This document shows positions 12,601 through 21,164 of a stretch of DNA of 64,000 bases, piece by piece; position 1 is the first letter of the stretch; every line of letters begins with the position of its first letter. The notes beneath the pieces were generated by a model, which did no database searches, was not told the origin of the DNA, and saw only the letters and a list, made by a program, of their open reading frames with translations. A program made the translations under genes and the position numbers. This stretch comes from Actinostola sp. cb2023 (taxonomy: Eukaryota > Cnidaria > Anthozoa > Actiniaria > Actinostolidae), in the NCBI GenBank assembly GCA_033675265.1, contig JAUJYZ010000816.1, positions 429,892 to 493,891 of the forward strand. The letters run 5' to 3'.

Positions 12601-15462
12601 GTGCTGTAAAACCACTGCTCACAACTGCTTTCATTCTAGACCTCTCCAACTATACGTTGTTGCAGAAGAATCAGAAAGTGAACACGACGCCTCAGAAACT
12701 ACCTCAACAATGGACGACACCGGAGAGAACAACGACGAAGATCAAACCGACCAACAAAGTGAAGCCACTGGTGAAGCAGACATTGAAATGAAAGATAACA
12801 AAGAACACAACGATGAAGACGAAGCTAATGACGAGAGGAAAATCCACGAAGGTGATAGTATGAAGGACGATGAGGAGGCGAACGAAGCGGAGGAAGATTC
12901 ACCATATCTGCGTGTCAGTGATCCCGCGGTGTTGTCTTGCCATCATGATGGATATTTACGCTTTTGGACTTTGGAGGTTAGTGTGAAGGTTGAAGTACTA
13001 TCTCAGTCTGTGGCAAATGTTGGAAGACTGGATTCGAGTGTTTTGATTGGCTGAATTAGTTGCAAGTTTTTCGAGGTGTTTGCCCTCGATGATGAAAGAC
13101 TAGTGGAAATATCACTTGAATGGATGTTCTTTCCCAGCACATTGGATAGGTTATAACACTGTTACCCAGTCATCCAATATATTTGCCACAGAACTGTGCT
13201 ATAATCCTTCCTTGAACGTTTGCCCTAGAAGGGAAATGTACCAAATGTAGAAAGAGAAAAACAGCCATTAATCGATCGACCAAATTTTCATTCATTCATT
13301 CATATACCACTTTTCAGGGTCGATTATTGAATGAGATTCGTGCGATTAGTCGAAGACAAGCGTCTGCTGTCACGTGTGTTACTACTGGCGTAGACTGTAA
13401 ATACGTCATTAGCGGAGATGCAAGTAGGTTATTCATTCCTTCCATCCTTCCATCCATCCTTCCTTTCATCCATCCATCCACTTCCATCCTTCCTTCCATC
13501 CAATTTCCTTCCATCCATCCTTACATTCATCCTTCCATTCATCATTCCATCCATCTTTCCTTCCATTATTCCTTCCGCCCATCCTTCCGTCCATCCATCC
13601 ATCCACTTCCATCCTTCCATCCATCCTTCCTTCCATCCATCTTTCCTTCCGTCCATCCTTACATTCATCCTTCCATTCATCCATCCTTCCATCCATCTTT
13701 CCTTCCAATGCTTCCATCCATCTTTATATTCTTCCTTCCACCCATCCGTCCATCGACCTATCCATCCATCCAGACTTCCATCCATCCTTCTATCCTTCCA
13801 ATAATGTATCCCGTGGCTTAACACAAATGACATGACTCAAACGTTTTATTCATTCTACGTCTTCTCACATTCAAGTCACGAAACGTGCTCTCTAGATTTA
13901 TCTGTTCAATTTATGTCACAAACTCATTTTCTTTAAGAGGGGCATGTGACCGTGTGGGATGTCGGGAGCTTCCTACTGGACCCACCCAAAGCCTCCAAAG
14001 CAAAAGATGACGAACCAACCAATAAGAAGAAAGAATCCAAGGTAAAAACATGTGATTTCATTATTTATTGACTTCACTGCGCCACCAACACACCACTTAC
14101 ATGTCCGCTGCATCTTCGAGCTTTAAATCTGCAGGGATTGATTGAAGGCCAGCAATGGGGAAAACGACAACCCCACCCACCCCACCCCCCTCACTCTCCG
14201 CAAAGACTATTGCCCATTCCTCCTCCAGGATATCCACCCCTCCCACCGACAAGTGTTGTTGTACCTTACTATTTTATACTCAGAATGTTATCAAGCAAGT
14301 GATATGTTGGCGAGCTCATCTGACTCGTCTCGTTGGAGTAGAACACCTGGAGAGTGCCGAGGTCGTGGTTACCGCTTCTAGTGATTGTTCAGTCAGGTAA
14401 AAAAGAAACGGTCGAACCCTGTCCTGCCTTACTACCACTCCATTAATACAACACCTCGGTATTACAGACACCTCATTATTACGGCCAACTTAGTGGGGAT
14501 TACGGTCACCCCTCGGTATTACAGACACCTCATTATTACGGCCAACTTAGTCGGGATTACGGTCACCCCTCGGTATTACCGAACCTCTTGGTGATCCAAT
14601 TAATGGGACTCACTGTCCTTTTGGAAACTGCAGACATACTGGCGGACTGACTGACTGGCTGATTGACTGACTGACTGTCTGATTGTCTGACTGACTGACT
14701 GACTGACTGACTGACTGGCTGGCTGATTGTCTGACTGACTGACTGGCTGATTGTCTGACTGACTGGCAGACAGGCTGATTGTCTGACTGACTGACTGACT
14801 GACTGACTGATTGTCTGACTGTCTGACGCATCACTGTGGACGTTGCTCTCTGAGAATAGTGTATCGATTATCTATAGTGTGTAAGGAGAACAGGAAGTAT
14901 AAAACGTATGTATGTTTGACCTCTTATTGGTTATCGATGTCTGCTCCGTCTAGGGTGTGGTACCGTGATACGGGTCATTTCATTGGATTCTTTGGCCAAC
15001 CAAGATTGTGGCATCTACCAAGCTCAAAGTCTGTGCCCTCGACTCCTGTACGCCCTTATGACATCTCCGAGGTAAGACGCACTGCCTATTAAATCCTAGT
15101 CTCCTACGCAGCCATTCTTAGTGTCGGGATCCCTGTGCTCACTCCCCACACAGAGATCACAGAGAGCACAAAGATCCCGACACTAAGAACGGCTGCGTAG
15201 GAGACTAATTAAATCTAAGGCTTATTCTAGTTCTATCCACTAAATTGTGCCAAGAAGGGGTGTGAATAGGGGGAGGGATATATATTAAATTATTGTTATT
15301 ATTACGATGATCATTGATTATTATTATTTATTATGATTATTATTATTATTATTATTATGATGATGATGATGATGATGATGATTATGATGATTATTTTAAT
15401 GATGATGATGATTATTATTTTTATGATTATTATTATTATGATGATGATGATGATGATGATGA

Positions 15463-15540
<78 letters not shown>

Positions 15541-15674
15541 CGATTTTTATTATTATGATGATGATGATGATGATGATGATTATTATTATGATGATTATGA
15601 TTATTATGATGATGATGATGATGATTATTATTATTATTATTTTTTATGATTATTATTATTATTATTACGATATT

Positions 15675-15706
<32 letters not shown>

Positions 15707-15988
15707 ATTTTATTATTATTATTAAGACGTTTTTTATTTATTATTATTATTATTATTATGATGATTATTATTTTATTATTATATTATATTATTATTATTA
15801 TGACTATTATTACGATGATGATGATGACGATTTGTATTATTATTATTACTCCAGTTTCGCGTTGTTTAGAGATGACCGATGATGATGATGATGATTTTTC
15901 AGGCTTATTATGATTATGATGTCCGTGCAATTTAATGATTGATGATGTTTTGTTATATTTATGATTATTATTATGACTCGATTTTTTG

Positions 15989-16020
<32 letters not shown>

Positions 16021-16149
16021 GATTATTACGATTGATTTATGATGATGACGATGGTTTTACTGTTATTATTTCAGGTACCCATGAAGACTCTAAGAATTTA
16101 TTATTATTATTATTATTGATGATGATTATGATGATTATTATTATTATTA

Positions 16150-16215
<66 letters not shown>

Positions 16216-16253
16216 GATTATTGAGACTATTATGCGCGATGTGATTGATTATA

Positions 16254-16289
<36 letters not shown>

Positions 16290-19223
16290 CAAGAGACCAT
16301 ATGAGATCATGCCAAAAGACGTTACAAATATCCCAGCCAATCCACATACTACACGCGCCTGCATAAACGTTTTTAACTTTGCCTGCGCTCCACTCCACAG
16401 ATTGCGCGCTGTGCACTACAATACTCCAGTTTCGCGTTGTTTAGAGATGACCGCTGTCCTTGACAAAAGACGCATTTGTTCAGGCTTAGCCTCGATTCAG
16501 AAACTAGTTCGTGCAATTCAAAAATGTTTCTATTGTTTCATGTCAAAAAATTTTCGTGTTCTTGTTGATATTTGTGAATAATTTACACTGACTCGAGGCT
16601 AACCCTGTACAAATGTGTCTGATGTCAATAAGTACAGCGGTGTTTTACAACGGGATCTGTGAACGCGAAAAGGGACTATTCTCTCTTCTCACGCGGTGGC
16701 CATCTTGGATTGGAAACGAGGCTGGCCACGCATAATTAATTTCCAAGATGGCCACCGTGTGAGAAGAGAGACTTTTAAATTATGTATGGTTGTTACTGTT
16801 AATTATTTCAGGTACCCATCAAGACTCTAAAGAATTTATCTACAAAGACTAAAGCCAGCCACGACAGCAGCGTTGACTGTCCCTTGATGTTTGACGACAA
16901 CAGGCAAGACTTAAATTCATTTCACTCTTAATTATAATTCTTGTTATTCTATTGTTGGCGCGAAATCCAATAACATAAAATAATTAAAAACTTTATTCGA
17001 GGATAAACGGTGAAGGTACTCCAGACAGGCGCTGCATTAAACTGAATAAATGTTGGCAATAAAGTCGTATGAGTGGGAAGTAGTTACGGTACGGTTCGTA
17101 CCGTGTGGTGCACGTGCCGTGCGCTGTGTGGTGACTGTGCCATTTCCAAACATTCTGATTGGTTGAGCAATGATTTTGCGCATTGTGATTGGCCGATTCC
17201 GTACCATGACTAGGTTTACCACTAATGAACCTATACAAGTAAAAACGAATATATATATAATTGATATACAGTCATTTGCATAAATTCTGGCCGCCACGGT
17301 ATATCAATATATCAATATATCGGGTGCATCACTAATACTATTAAATTAAGCAAAATTTACAAACAACAAACGTAAGACTAAAATGAACATTATACTAAAT
17401 ATTTCTACCAACTTTGCTGCCGTTAACCCGCTTTAAGGGGAATGTTCGATTATTTAATTACCCATAATGCACCTGATATATTGATATACTGATACTTCGT
17501 AGCGGCCAGAATTGAGTTATCATTCACTTGATTGCTTTAACAAGTTGCTATTGCCTTTGCAGATGGCATCCGTTCCGCCATTCTGCTAAAGATGAAACAA
17601 GACCGAAGGGTAACACGAAGAAGTTCTTTGATTCACTATCAAAACCAAAGGTACGAACAACTATTGCGTATTTAACTGACGGTGAGAGTGGTGGTAGTGT
17701 TGATGTTGTTGATGATGATGATGATGTAGTGTTGTTGGTGATGATGATGATGGTGTTGGTGGTGATCATGATAATAATGATGATGATGAGAGTGACGGTA
17801 GCCGGTTGTTGTTGACGATGATGATAGTGCAGGTGATGTTGATACTGATGATGATGGTAGTGTTGGTGGTGATGTTGATGTTCATAATAATGACGATAGT
17901 GGTGATGCCTTGATGTTGATGATGATGTAGTGTTGTTGGTGATCATGATAATAATGATGATGATGATGAGATTGTTGTTGACGATGATGATAGTGCAGGT
18001 GATGTTGATACTGATGATGATGGTGGTGTTGGTGGTGATGTTGATGTTCATAATAATGACGATAGTGGTGATGCCTTGATGTTGATGATAATGATGATGG
18101 TGATGACAATGACCATAAACTGGCCTTGTCAACAATTAGTCAGTACCATGCTTCGTATATCCGCTATACAAGTGTTTTGATGATAATGATGATGATGAAT
18201 ATTCTAGTTTGAGCGTCCATATTTTCTTTCATGTACTTTGTTGTTTAACACATCTGTTTATGTCGTAGCATTACAATTCACATCTTCAAAGCTCAAGGAC
18301 AGGGTCACCCGAGACTGGTGCCGTGTTTCGTGCCTTGCCTGTTTATAGAGTAAGTCATTGTTGATTATGATGAACAAAAATACTAAATGATTACCTTACG
18401 ACACGTCGACACGTACTTTAAGTGATTAGTCCGTCCATTTGTATTTGAATCAGTTTCAGTTTGTTGCTTAGTGGTGCTATTGTTAATACATAGGCCCAAC
18501 CATTGTTTCTAAGGCGAATTGTAATAAATAAAACGATATTTATATGTGCGCAACTCTTTTGATGGGTTCCCTGTGGTGGAGCGCGCGGAATAAGGATGGT
18601 ATTGGGCTCCCTGTGTTTTACACAAGGAGTCGCGCACGATTTTCCTTGCGTTCAACTGGGTACGAGTCTCAGAAGAGATGGTTGGGCTGCCTGTGGTGAC
18701 GTTATGTTGTTGTTGTTGTATTTATGTTGTCTCATCATAAAACGCATTATTATGACCTCCTTTGCAGATTGACTCTCCTGAGAGACTTACAACTCCGTCA
18801 GTTGCTCGTCATTCAACATGGCTGACAAACCCTACCAGCGTTGCGCAGGCAAAGGTACAATCCACACACAAATATCGTCAGCCCTGTAGAAGGGGTGGCA
18901 GCAGTAGCAGATTCTTTCTCACAGATAAGCTACTTGTAGCTTAGTGGGTTACCTGTGGTCAGGGTGTTTGGCTGAGAGATTGAGGAGGGGAGGGGAGGGA
19001 GTAAACACCCAGACCACAGGTAATACCCACTCGCCAGTAGATAAAACGCCGTCAGTTAAGCTACAAGTACCTCATCTCATATGCCATAAACCCCTTCTCC
19101 ATATTCCCTTTGCACCCCTCTACATGTCTAGTGGAAAACTTTAGCAAGTTTGTTTTGTCTGTTCTCTAGACACAAACTGGTCACAAGATAACTTATTCAT
19201 ATCGCTCGACGTCTCCTATCAAG
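1180..19223 (+). CDS. WDR64: WD40-repeat protein, WDR64/WDY-like (multi-exon, partial)
   Basis: A split gene for a beta-propeller protein. Exons placed from AG/GT borders and continuous phase: 1180-1288, 1540-1646, 1861-1890, 2448-2501, 2590-2646, 3432-3540, 4002-4107, 4462-4504, 4613-4710, 5104-5183, 5510-5563, 5981-6066, 6692-6733, 6805-6978, 10241-10322, 10614-10684, 11049-11173, 11901-12038, 12640-12976, 13318-13423, 13938-14040, 14284-14396, 14954-15071, 16812-16903, 17563-17650, 18269-18349, 18768-18854, 19170-19223. Blade motifs are plain: [57 protein letters not shown]. The run [11 protein letters not shown] followed by RPGEKR and the VIDTWPLTR segment is what recalls WDR64 and the fly WDY protein. 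Exon 12640-12976 encodes a long acidic insert. The blades expected between 6978 and 10241 are missing or scrambled; the first and last exons were not found. The function in this family is poorly known. The WDR64 name rests on memory of the family. Confidence 0.8.
1900..2400. repeat. Inverted-repeat MITE remnants in WD40 intron
   Basis: Between 2225 and 2400 there is an inverted repeat with arms built on GATGCACAAAAGACATCAAA and its partner TTTTGACATCATCTGTGCAT. A related half copy lies at 1910-2060 (AATGCACAGATGATGACAAA). A 22-base A run sits at about 2078-2099 between them. Nothing here is coding. Confidence 0.65.
3028..3235. repeat. MITE family C, copy 1
   Basis: About 205 bp bounded by GGGGTGTCGAATGGTC and GACCATTCAATAC, which are imperfect inverted copies. 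The inside carries the words TTTTTCGCAAAAAGC and AAAACAAAGGGAATTGGTG. A second copy lies in the opposite orientation at 23954-24160, so the two pair as inverted repeats 21 kb apart. Confidence 0.75.
3569..3612. repeat. Poly-G tract
   Basis: An almost uninterrupted run of about 40 G inside the intron after exon 3432-3540. Its length is likely to be unreliable in the assembly. Confidence 0.9.
5330..5490. repeat. AT-rich (AATTAAAAT)n tract
   Basis: A low-complexity array of AATTAAAATAATTAA-like units fills the intron between exons 5104-5183 and 5510-5563. Confidence 0.7.
5627..5835. repeat. Palindromic MITE, family B, copy 1
   Basis: About 205 bp. The ends are CAGGCAGCCCAATCATTGCT and, inverted, AGCAATGGTTGGCCTACCTG. 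Internal marks shared with the other copies are TTTGATGGGTTTCCTGTGGT and TTGGGCTCCCTGTG. Other copies: about 8866-8990, 12463-12570 (half) and 18492-18700. Confidence 0.75.
6110..6655. repeat. ATTCATCAATCATTCATC-type satellite
   Basis: About 540 bp of tandem ATCAATCATTCATCATCCATTC units with drift, filling the intron just before exon 6692-6733. A pyrimidine-poor stretch like this directly upstream of an acceptor is unusual, but the acceptor itself (TTTTTGTAG) is intact. Confidence 0.85.
7010..7500 (+). repeat. Degenerate tandem copies of a WD40 exon end plus donor
   Basis: The last 80 or so bases of exon 6805-6978 (ACTAGAGCCATACAGGACTC through the GTAAGC donor) and the first 40 bases of the following intron are repeated head to tail about five times with a roughly 107-bp period. 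The first copy (from about 7020) is nearly identical. Later copies decay and become mixed with the CTAATCTGGACCCC satellite that follows. They are not usable coding exons. Confidence 0.8.
7330..8150. repeat. CCCCTAATCTGGACCCCCA minisatellite
   Basis: A tandem array of a 19-21 bp unit, CCCCTAATCTGGACCCCCAC, very regular from about 7800 to 8130 and ragged upstream. It lies where further WD40 exons would be expected, so it may have replaced or expanded next to them. Confidence 0.9.
8220..8678. repeat. Long terminal-inverted-repeat MITE
   Basis: About 455 bp. The left end AGAGACCTTTAGATTCTGGA followed by CTACGAGTA is matched in reverse on the right by CTACTCGTAGTCGAATCTAA then AGGTCTCT. No open reading frame of note lies inside. 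Confidence 0.7.
8866..8990. repeat. Palindromic MITE, family B, partial copy
   Basis: Carries the family marks GGGCATCCCAACCATT, ATATGGGTTCCCTGTGGT and TTGGGTTCCCTGTG. The right end is not clear. Confidence 0.6.
9122..9800 (+). other. Probable scrambled WD40 exon remnants
   Basis: After an AG at 9122-9123 the reading VWEMETG resembles the start of a WD blade but soon meets a stop. Further on, a block at about 9463-9545 (CTTTGCTGTATCACA... TTGTTGGTGTCGTCGTG) recurs in altered form at about 9682-9748. The second copy reads [13 protein letters not shown], which looks like the end of a WD blade. I read this as one or two WD40 exons locally duplicated and damaged next to the GGAA microsatellite. 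No continuous splice chain could be built. Confidence 0.35.
9838..10175. repeat. GGAA microsatellite
   Basis: About 330 bp of GGAA/GAAGGAAG repeats with GGTAGGTA variants near the right end. All long frames through it (Pro-Ser-Phe-Leu repeats on the minus strand) are repeat artefacts. Confidence 0.95.
11278..11390. repeat. MITE family A, partial copy
   Basis: Only the left part is present: GTTTTCGTATAAGTGGAAAG, then the CATTCTGATTGGTTGACCAA box. The right inverted end is missing. Confidence 0.65.
11600..11832. repeat. Inverted-repeat element in WD40 intron
   Basis: Arms GTTTAAGATTTGCAAAACCT/ACGACGGCGACGTCAACCGG and its reverse (CCGGTTGACGTCGCCGTCGT, AGGTTTTGCTAATCTTAAAC) flank a spacer of about 70 bp containing TTCATACCTTCATAG. 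The arms are nearly perfect over about 75 bp. Confidence 0.8.
12463..12570. repeat. MITE family B, half copy
   Basis: Starts ACAGGCAGCCCAACCATTTC and carries TTTGATGGGTTTCCTGTGGT. It breaks off soon after this second mark. Confidence 0.65.
13018..13125. repeat. Dispersed repeat, copy 1
   Basis: The segment with TTTTTCGAGGTGTTTGCCCT, CGATGATGAAAGACTAGTGG and AAATATCACTTGAATGGATG recurs inverted at 20238-20345. No coding content. Confidence 0.75.
13428..13800. repeat. TTCCATCCATCC microsatellite
   Basis: About 370 bp of CCAT/TTCC repeats directly after the donor of exon 13318-13423. Frames on both strands across it are artefacts. Confidence 0.95.
14448..14582. repeat. Two-copy 65-bp tandem repeat
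   Basis: CTCGGTATTACAGACACCTC... GGATTACGGTCACC occurs twice in direct tandem, with a third partial start (CTCGGTATTAC) at the end. The copies differ at single bases. Confidence 0.85.
14640..14830. repeat. CTGA tetranucleotide microsatellite
   Basis: About 190 bp of CTGACTGACTGA with CTGGCTGATTGT interruptions, in the intron before exon 14954-15071. Confidence 0.95.
15103..15212. repeat. Near-perfect palindrome
   Basis: Arms CTAGTCTCCTACGCAGCCAT... TAGTGTCGGGATC and GATCCCGACACTAAGAACGG... CTGCGTAGGAGACTA face each other across a spacer of about 35 bp. It looks like a small MITE; no gene. Confidence 0.85.
15280..16295. repeat. ATT/ATG trinucleotide expansion
   Basis: About 1 kb of TTA and GATGAT repeats giving meaningless Ile/Met/Asp/Tyr frames. 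Embedded in it are degraded fragments of the downstream single-copy sequence: 15851-15878 matches 16423-16453 (CCAGTTTCGCGTTGTTTAGA), and 16064-16100 matches 16800-16836 (TTTCAGGTACCCAT, the border of a WD40 exon). Confidence 0.9.
16675..16773. repeat. Palindrome with 33-bp arms
   Basis: Arms CTCTCTTCTCACGCGGTGGC then CATCTTGGA, and on the right TCCAAGATGGCCACCGTGTG then AGAAGAGAG. A small hairpin element about 40 bp upstream of exon 16812-16903. Confidence 0.8.
17062..17227. repeat. MITE family A, copy 4
   Basis: Begins GTCGTATGAGTGGGAAGTAG and keeps the TTCTGATTGGTTGAGCAATG box. The right end (TAGGTTTACCACTAATGAAC) is more diverged than in copies 1 and 2. Confidence 0.7.
17284..17517. repeat. 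MITE with AATTCTGGCCGC ends
   Basis: About 235 bp. Left end AATTCTGGCCGCCACGGTAT, then ATCAATATATC and GTGCAT. Right end ATGCACCTGATATATTGATA then GTAGCGGCCAGAATT. No coding potential. Confidence 0.75.
17695..18100. repeat. GATGAT/GGTGTT microsatellite with internal duplication
   Basis: A trinucleotide array in which a block of about 170 bp (GACGATGATGATAGTGCAGG through TAGTGGTGATGCCTTGATG) occurs twice, at about 17815-17920 and 17980-18080. The His-rich frame on the minus strand is an artefact. Confidence 0.9.
18492..18700. repeat. MITE family B, copy 4
   Basis: Ends TAGGCCCAACCATTGTTTCT and AGAGATGGTTGGGCTGCCTG. Inside lie TTTGATGGGTTCCCTGTGGT and TTGGGCTCCCTGTG, as in the other copies. 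Confidence 0.75.
18930..19070. repeat. Inverted repeat with AGCTACTTGTAGCTTA ends
   Basis: Outer arms AAGCTACTTGTAGCTTAGTG and TTAAGCTACAAGTAC, with inner arms GGTTACCTGTGGTCAGGGTGTTT and AAACACCCAGACCACAGGTAA. A GGGGAGGGG block forms the loop. Confidence 0.7.
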
Positions 19224-19819
19224 GTAAGATTCTAGTTATGCCCATCCCATCCACAGGCCCACCCACAGGCCGACCCCCGGGTATTAGTACCGGGGGTGGT
19301 GGGGCAACAAAGATTGGTTTATGCACATTTCCGATCCGCTACAAATTCTAATACCACGAGGCACGAAGCAAATGTAATATCCCCATCATAACCCCCCAGG
19401 GTGGAATAATGTCCCACTCCCGGGATCCCATAGCATAAACATGTCCCATGTTGTCCCCCCCCGGAATTGACTGATGCATTACATAGAGCACCTTTCCTAT
19501 TTCCCCATCTCGTTGTATCAATCGTTTAAATACTTTTGTGTTATTTTCCACGCAGGAGCAAGTTGTTTCAAGGTTTCCGCATCTCGTCCAAGCAAACAAA
19601 AGATAGCATTTATTTGCTGGTCAGCGGATAATTCTAGACTTCCGGTTTGACCAGCGCAAAATCTGTATTCGTGAATCCACGTCAACCACATGAAAATGAC
19701 CATATTTGGGTGTAGCAAAAAGGTGGAAGTTTGACCAATGATATTGCGTTACATCCGGTCTGTGGAAAATACATTGGAAGACTGGGTACGAGGGTTTAAC
19801 CATTGAGATTATCTCCACA

Positions 19820-20054
19820 TTGCTGGTTTGCAATCAATCCCTGGAGTTTAAAGTACAAAGCCGCAGCGGCCATGTTGGTTGAACAAACAAGAGAAGCTAA
19901 TGAGGAATGCTTTGTTATCGGGATCCAACATGGCTGCCATGACGTCACGGGCCGCGTGCAACCATGTTGGTTGAACAAACAAGAGAAGCTAATGAGGAAT
20001 GCTTTGTTATCGGGATCCAACATGGCTGCCATGACGTCACGTGCAAACCAGCAA
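19820..20054. repeat. TIR element with internal tandem duplication
   Basis: Ends TTGCTGGTTTGCA and TGCAAACCAGCAA are perfect inverted copies. Inside, a block of about 96 bp running from CCATGTTGGTTGAACAAACA to CATGACGTCACG is present twice in tandem with almost no difference, so that duplication is recent. No transposase. Confidence 0.8.
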
Positions 20055-20237
20055 TTTAAAAACTATATAGCTTATCCAATGTAATAATATAATAATAATA
20101 ATTATTATTATTATAACTGATCTTTAAACAGACGGCCTACATCACATGCTTTTCAGCAGGGCTCTGCATAATACAAAAAGAAAGAAATAATAACAAAATA
20201 AAAATATGAAAAAACTGTGCTGGAGAAAGAAAGTTGA

Positions 20238-20345
20238 ATCCATTCAAGTGATATTTCCACTAGTCTTTCATCGAGGGCAAACACCTCGAAAAACTTGTAA
20301 TTAATTTCAGCCAATCAAAACACTCGAACCCAGTCTTCCAACATT
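20238..20345. repeat. Dispersed repeat, copy 2 (inverted)
   Basis: Reverse-complement copy of 13018-13125: CATTCAAGTGATATTTCCAC, TAGTCTTTCATCGAGGGCAA, ACACCTCGAAAAACTTG. Confidence 0.75.
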
Positions 20346-20679
20346 TTCCAGACCGAGGGCTACAATGTGGTCATTCTTCCTTTTCCCGTATTTCGACGAG
20401 AGACATCCTCGCTAAACTTCGTTCCCATGCCATGCTCGGAGAATGCAGGTCAGGAGCCTGGGGGCGAGGTTGGACAGTCTGCATGCAATGCATTAAAACT
20501 ATAGACTGTATTTATAATGTACAAAGTTTTAAATCGTTCTAACAGATGTGACTATAAATTACTGATAAATAGCTACAACAAAGTTACTAAGCCCAGTCCT
20601 CCCTGCTGCTGGAGTTTGTTATATATTTACTTCTCATTATATCTCAACCCCCCCCCCCTAGGCACAGACAGATTCTGCT

Positions 20680-20775
20680 CAAAAATTCTTTAAAAGTTGC
20701 CCCAAAAAAACCTCAAAAGTTGCTCAAATTTGAAAAAGTTGCTCCCAGAATATAAAAAGTTGCTCCAAAAAAAAA
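20680..20775. repeat. Left subterminal AAAAGTTGC array of the hAT element
   Basis: Repeats of TTTAAAAGTTGCC, CTCAAAAGTTGCTC, GAAAAAGTTGCTCC and AAAAAGTTGCTCC. The right array (about 23250-23335) has the same word in the same strand orientation rather than mirrored. Confidence 0.8.
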
Positions 20776-21164
20776 AAAATGTTCTCACTCTTGTTGCCTG
20801 ATTTATTGAAAAATGATAAAGAATCAAGTTTCTAAACTCAACAGCTTCAAAAGATCAAGCAATTATTCTAAACACCATATTGCATAATTATACTGAATCA
20901 ATATGGTTGTATTAAAAAGAGACTCACTAGGCCGCCATTTTGTTGGCTTAGCAACATAGTGAGTCAAAAAATACATCCATTTCCATTGGCTGTCTGGCTG
21001 AGCTAGAGATGTCTTAACAATATTTTCAATTGAATTGGGAGTTTGAAGTATCAAAACTCATACGATATACAATAATAGCTGCTACTATTTTCGAACAAAA
21101 ACTATAACAAATAAGAGGCTGACTGAGGCTCTTTAAGAAGTCCAAGCAGTAGCAGTGAAAATGT

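Larger units (their letters stand above)
19224..20658. other. Intergenic: repeats only, no gene seen
   Basis: No exon or reading frame with recognisable content. It holds the 19820-20054 element, a dispersed repeat copy at 20238-20345 and a short ATT tract near 20085-20115. The last exon and poly(A) site of the WD40 gene may lie here unseen. Confidence 0.6.

Noticed and set aside
13327..13833. Overlapping frames on both strands rich in Pro-Ser-Ile or Met-Asp-Gly
   Set aside because: Produced by the CCAT microsatellite; only 13318-13423 is a true exon.
15314..15725. Asp/Tyr and Ile/Met homopolymer proteins
   Set aside because: Pure ATT/ATG repeat translation.
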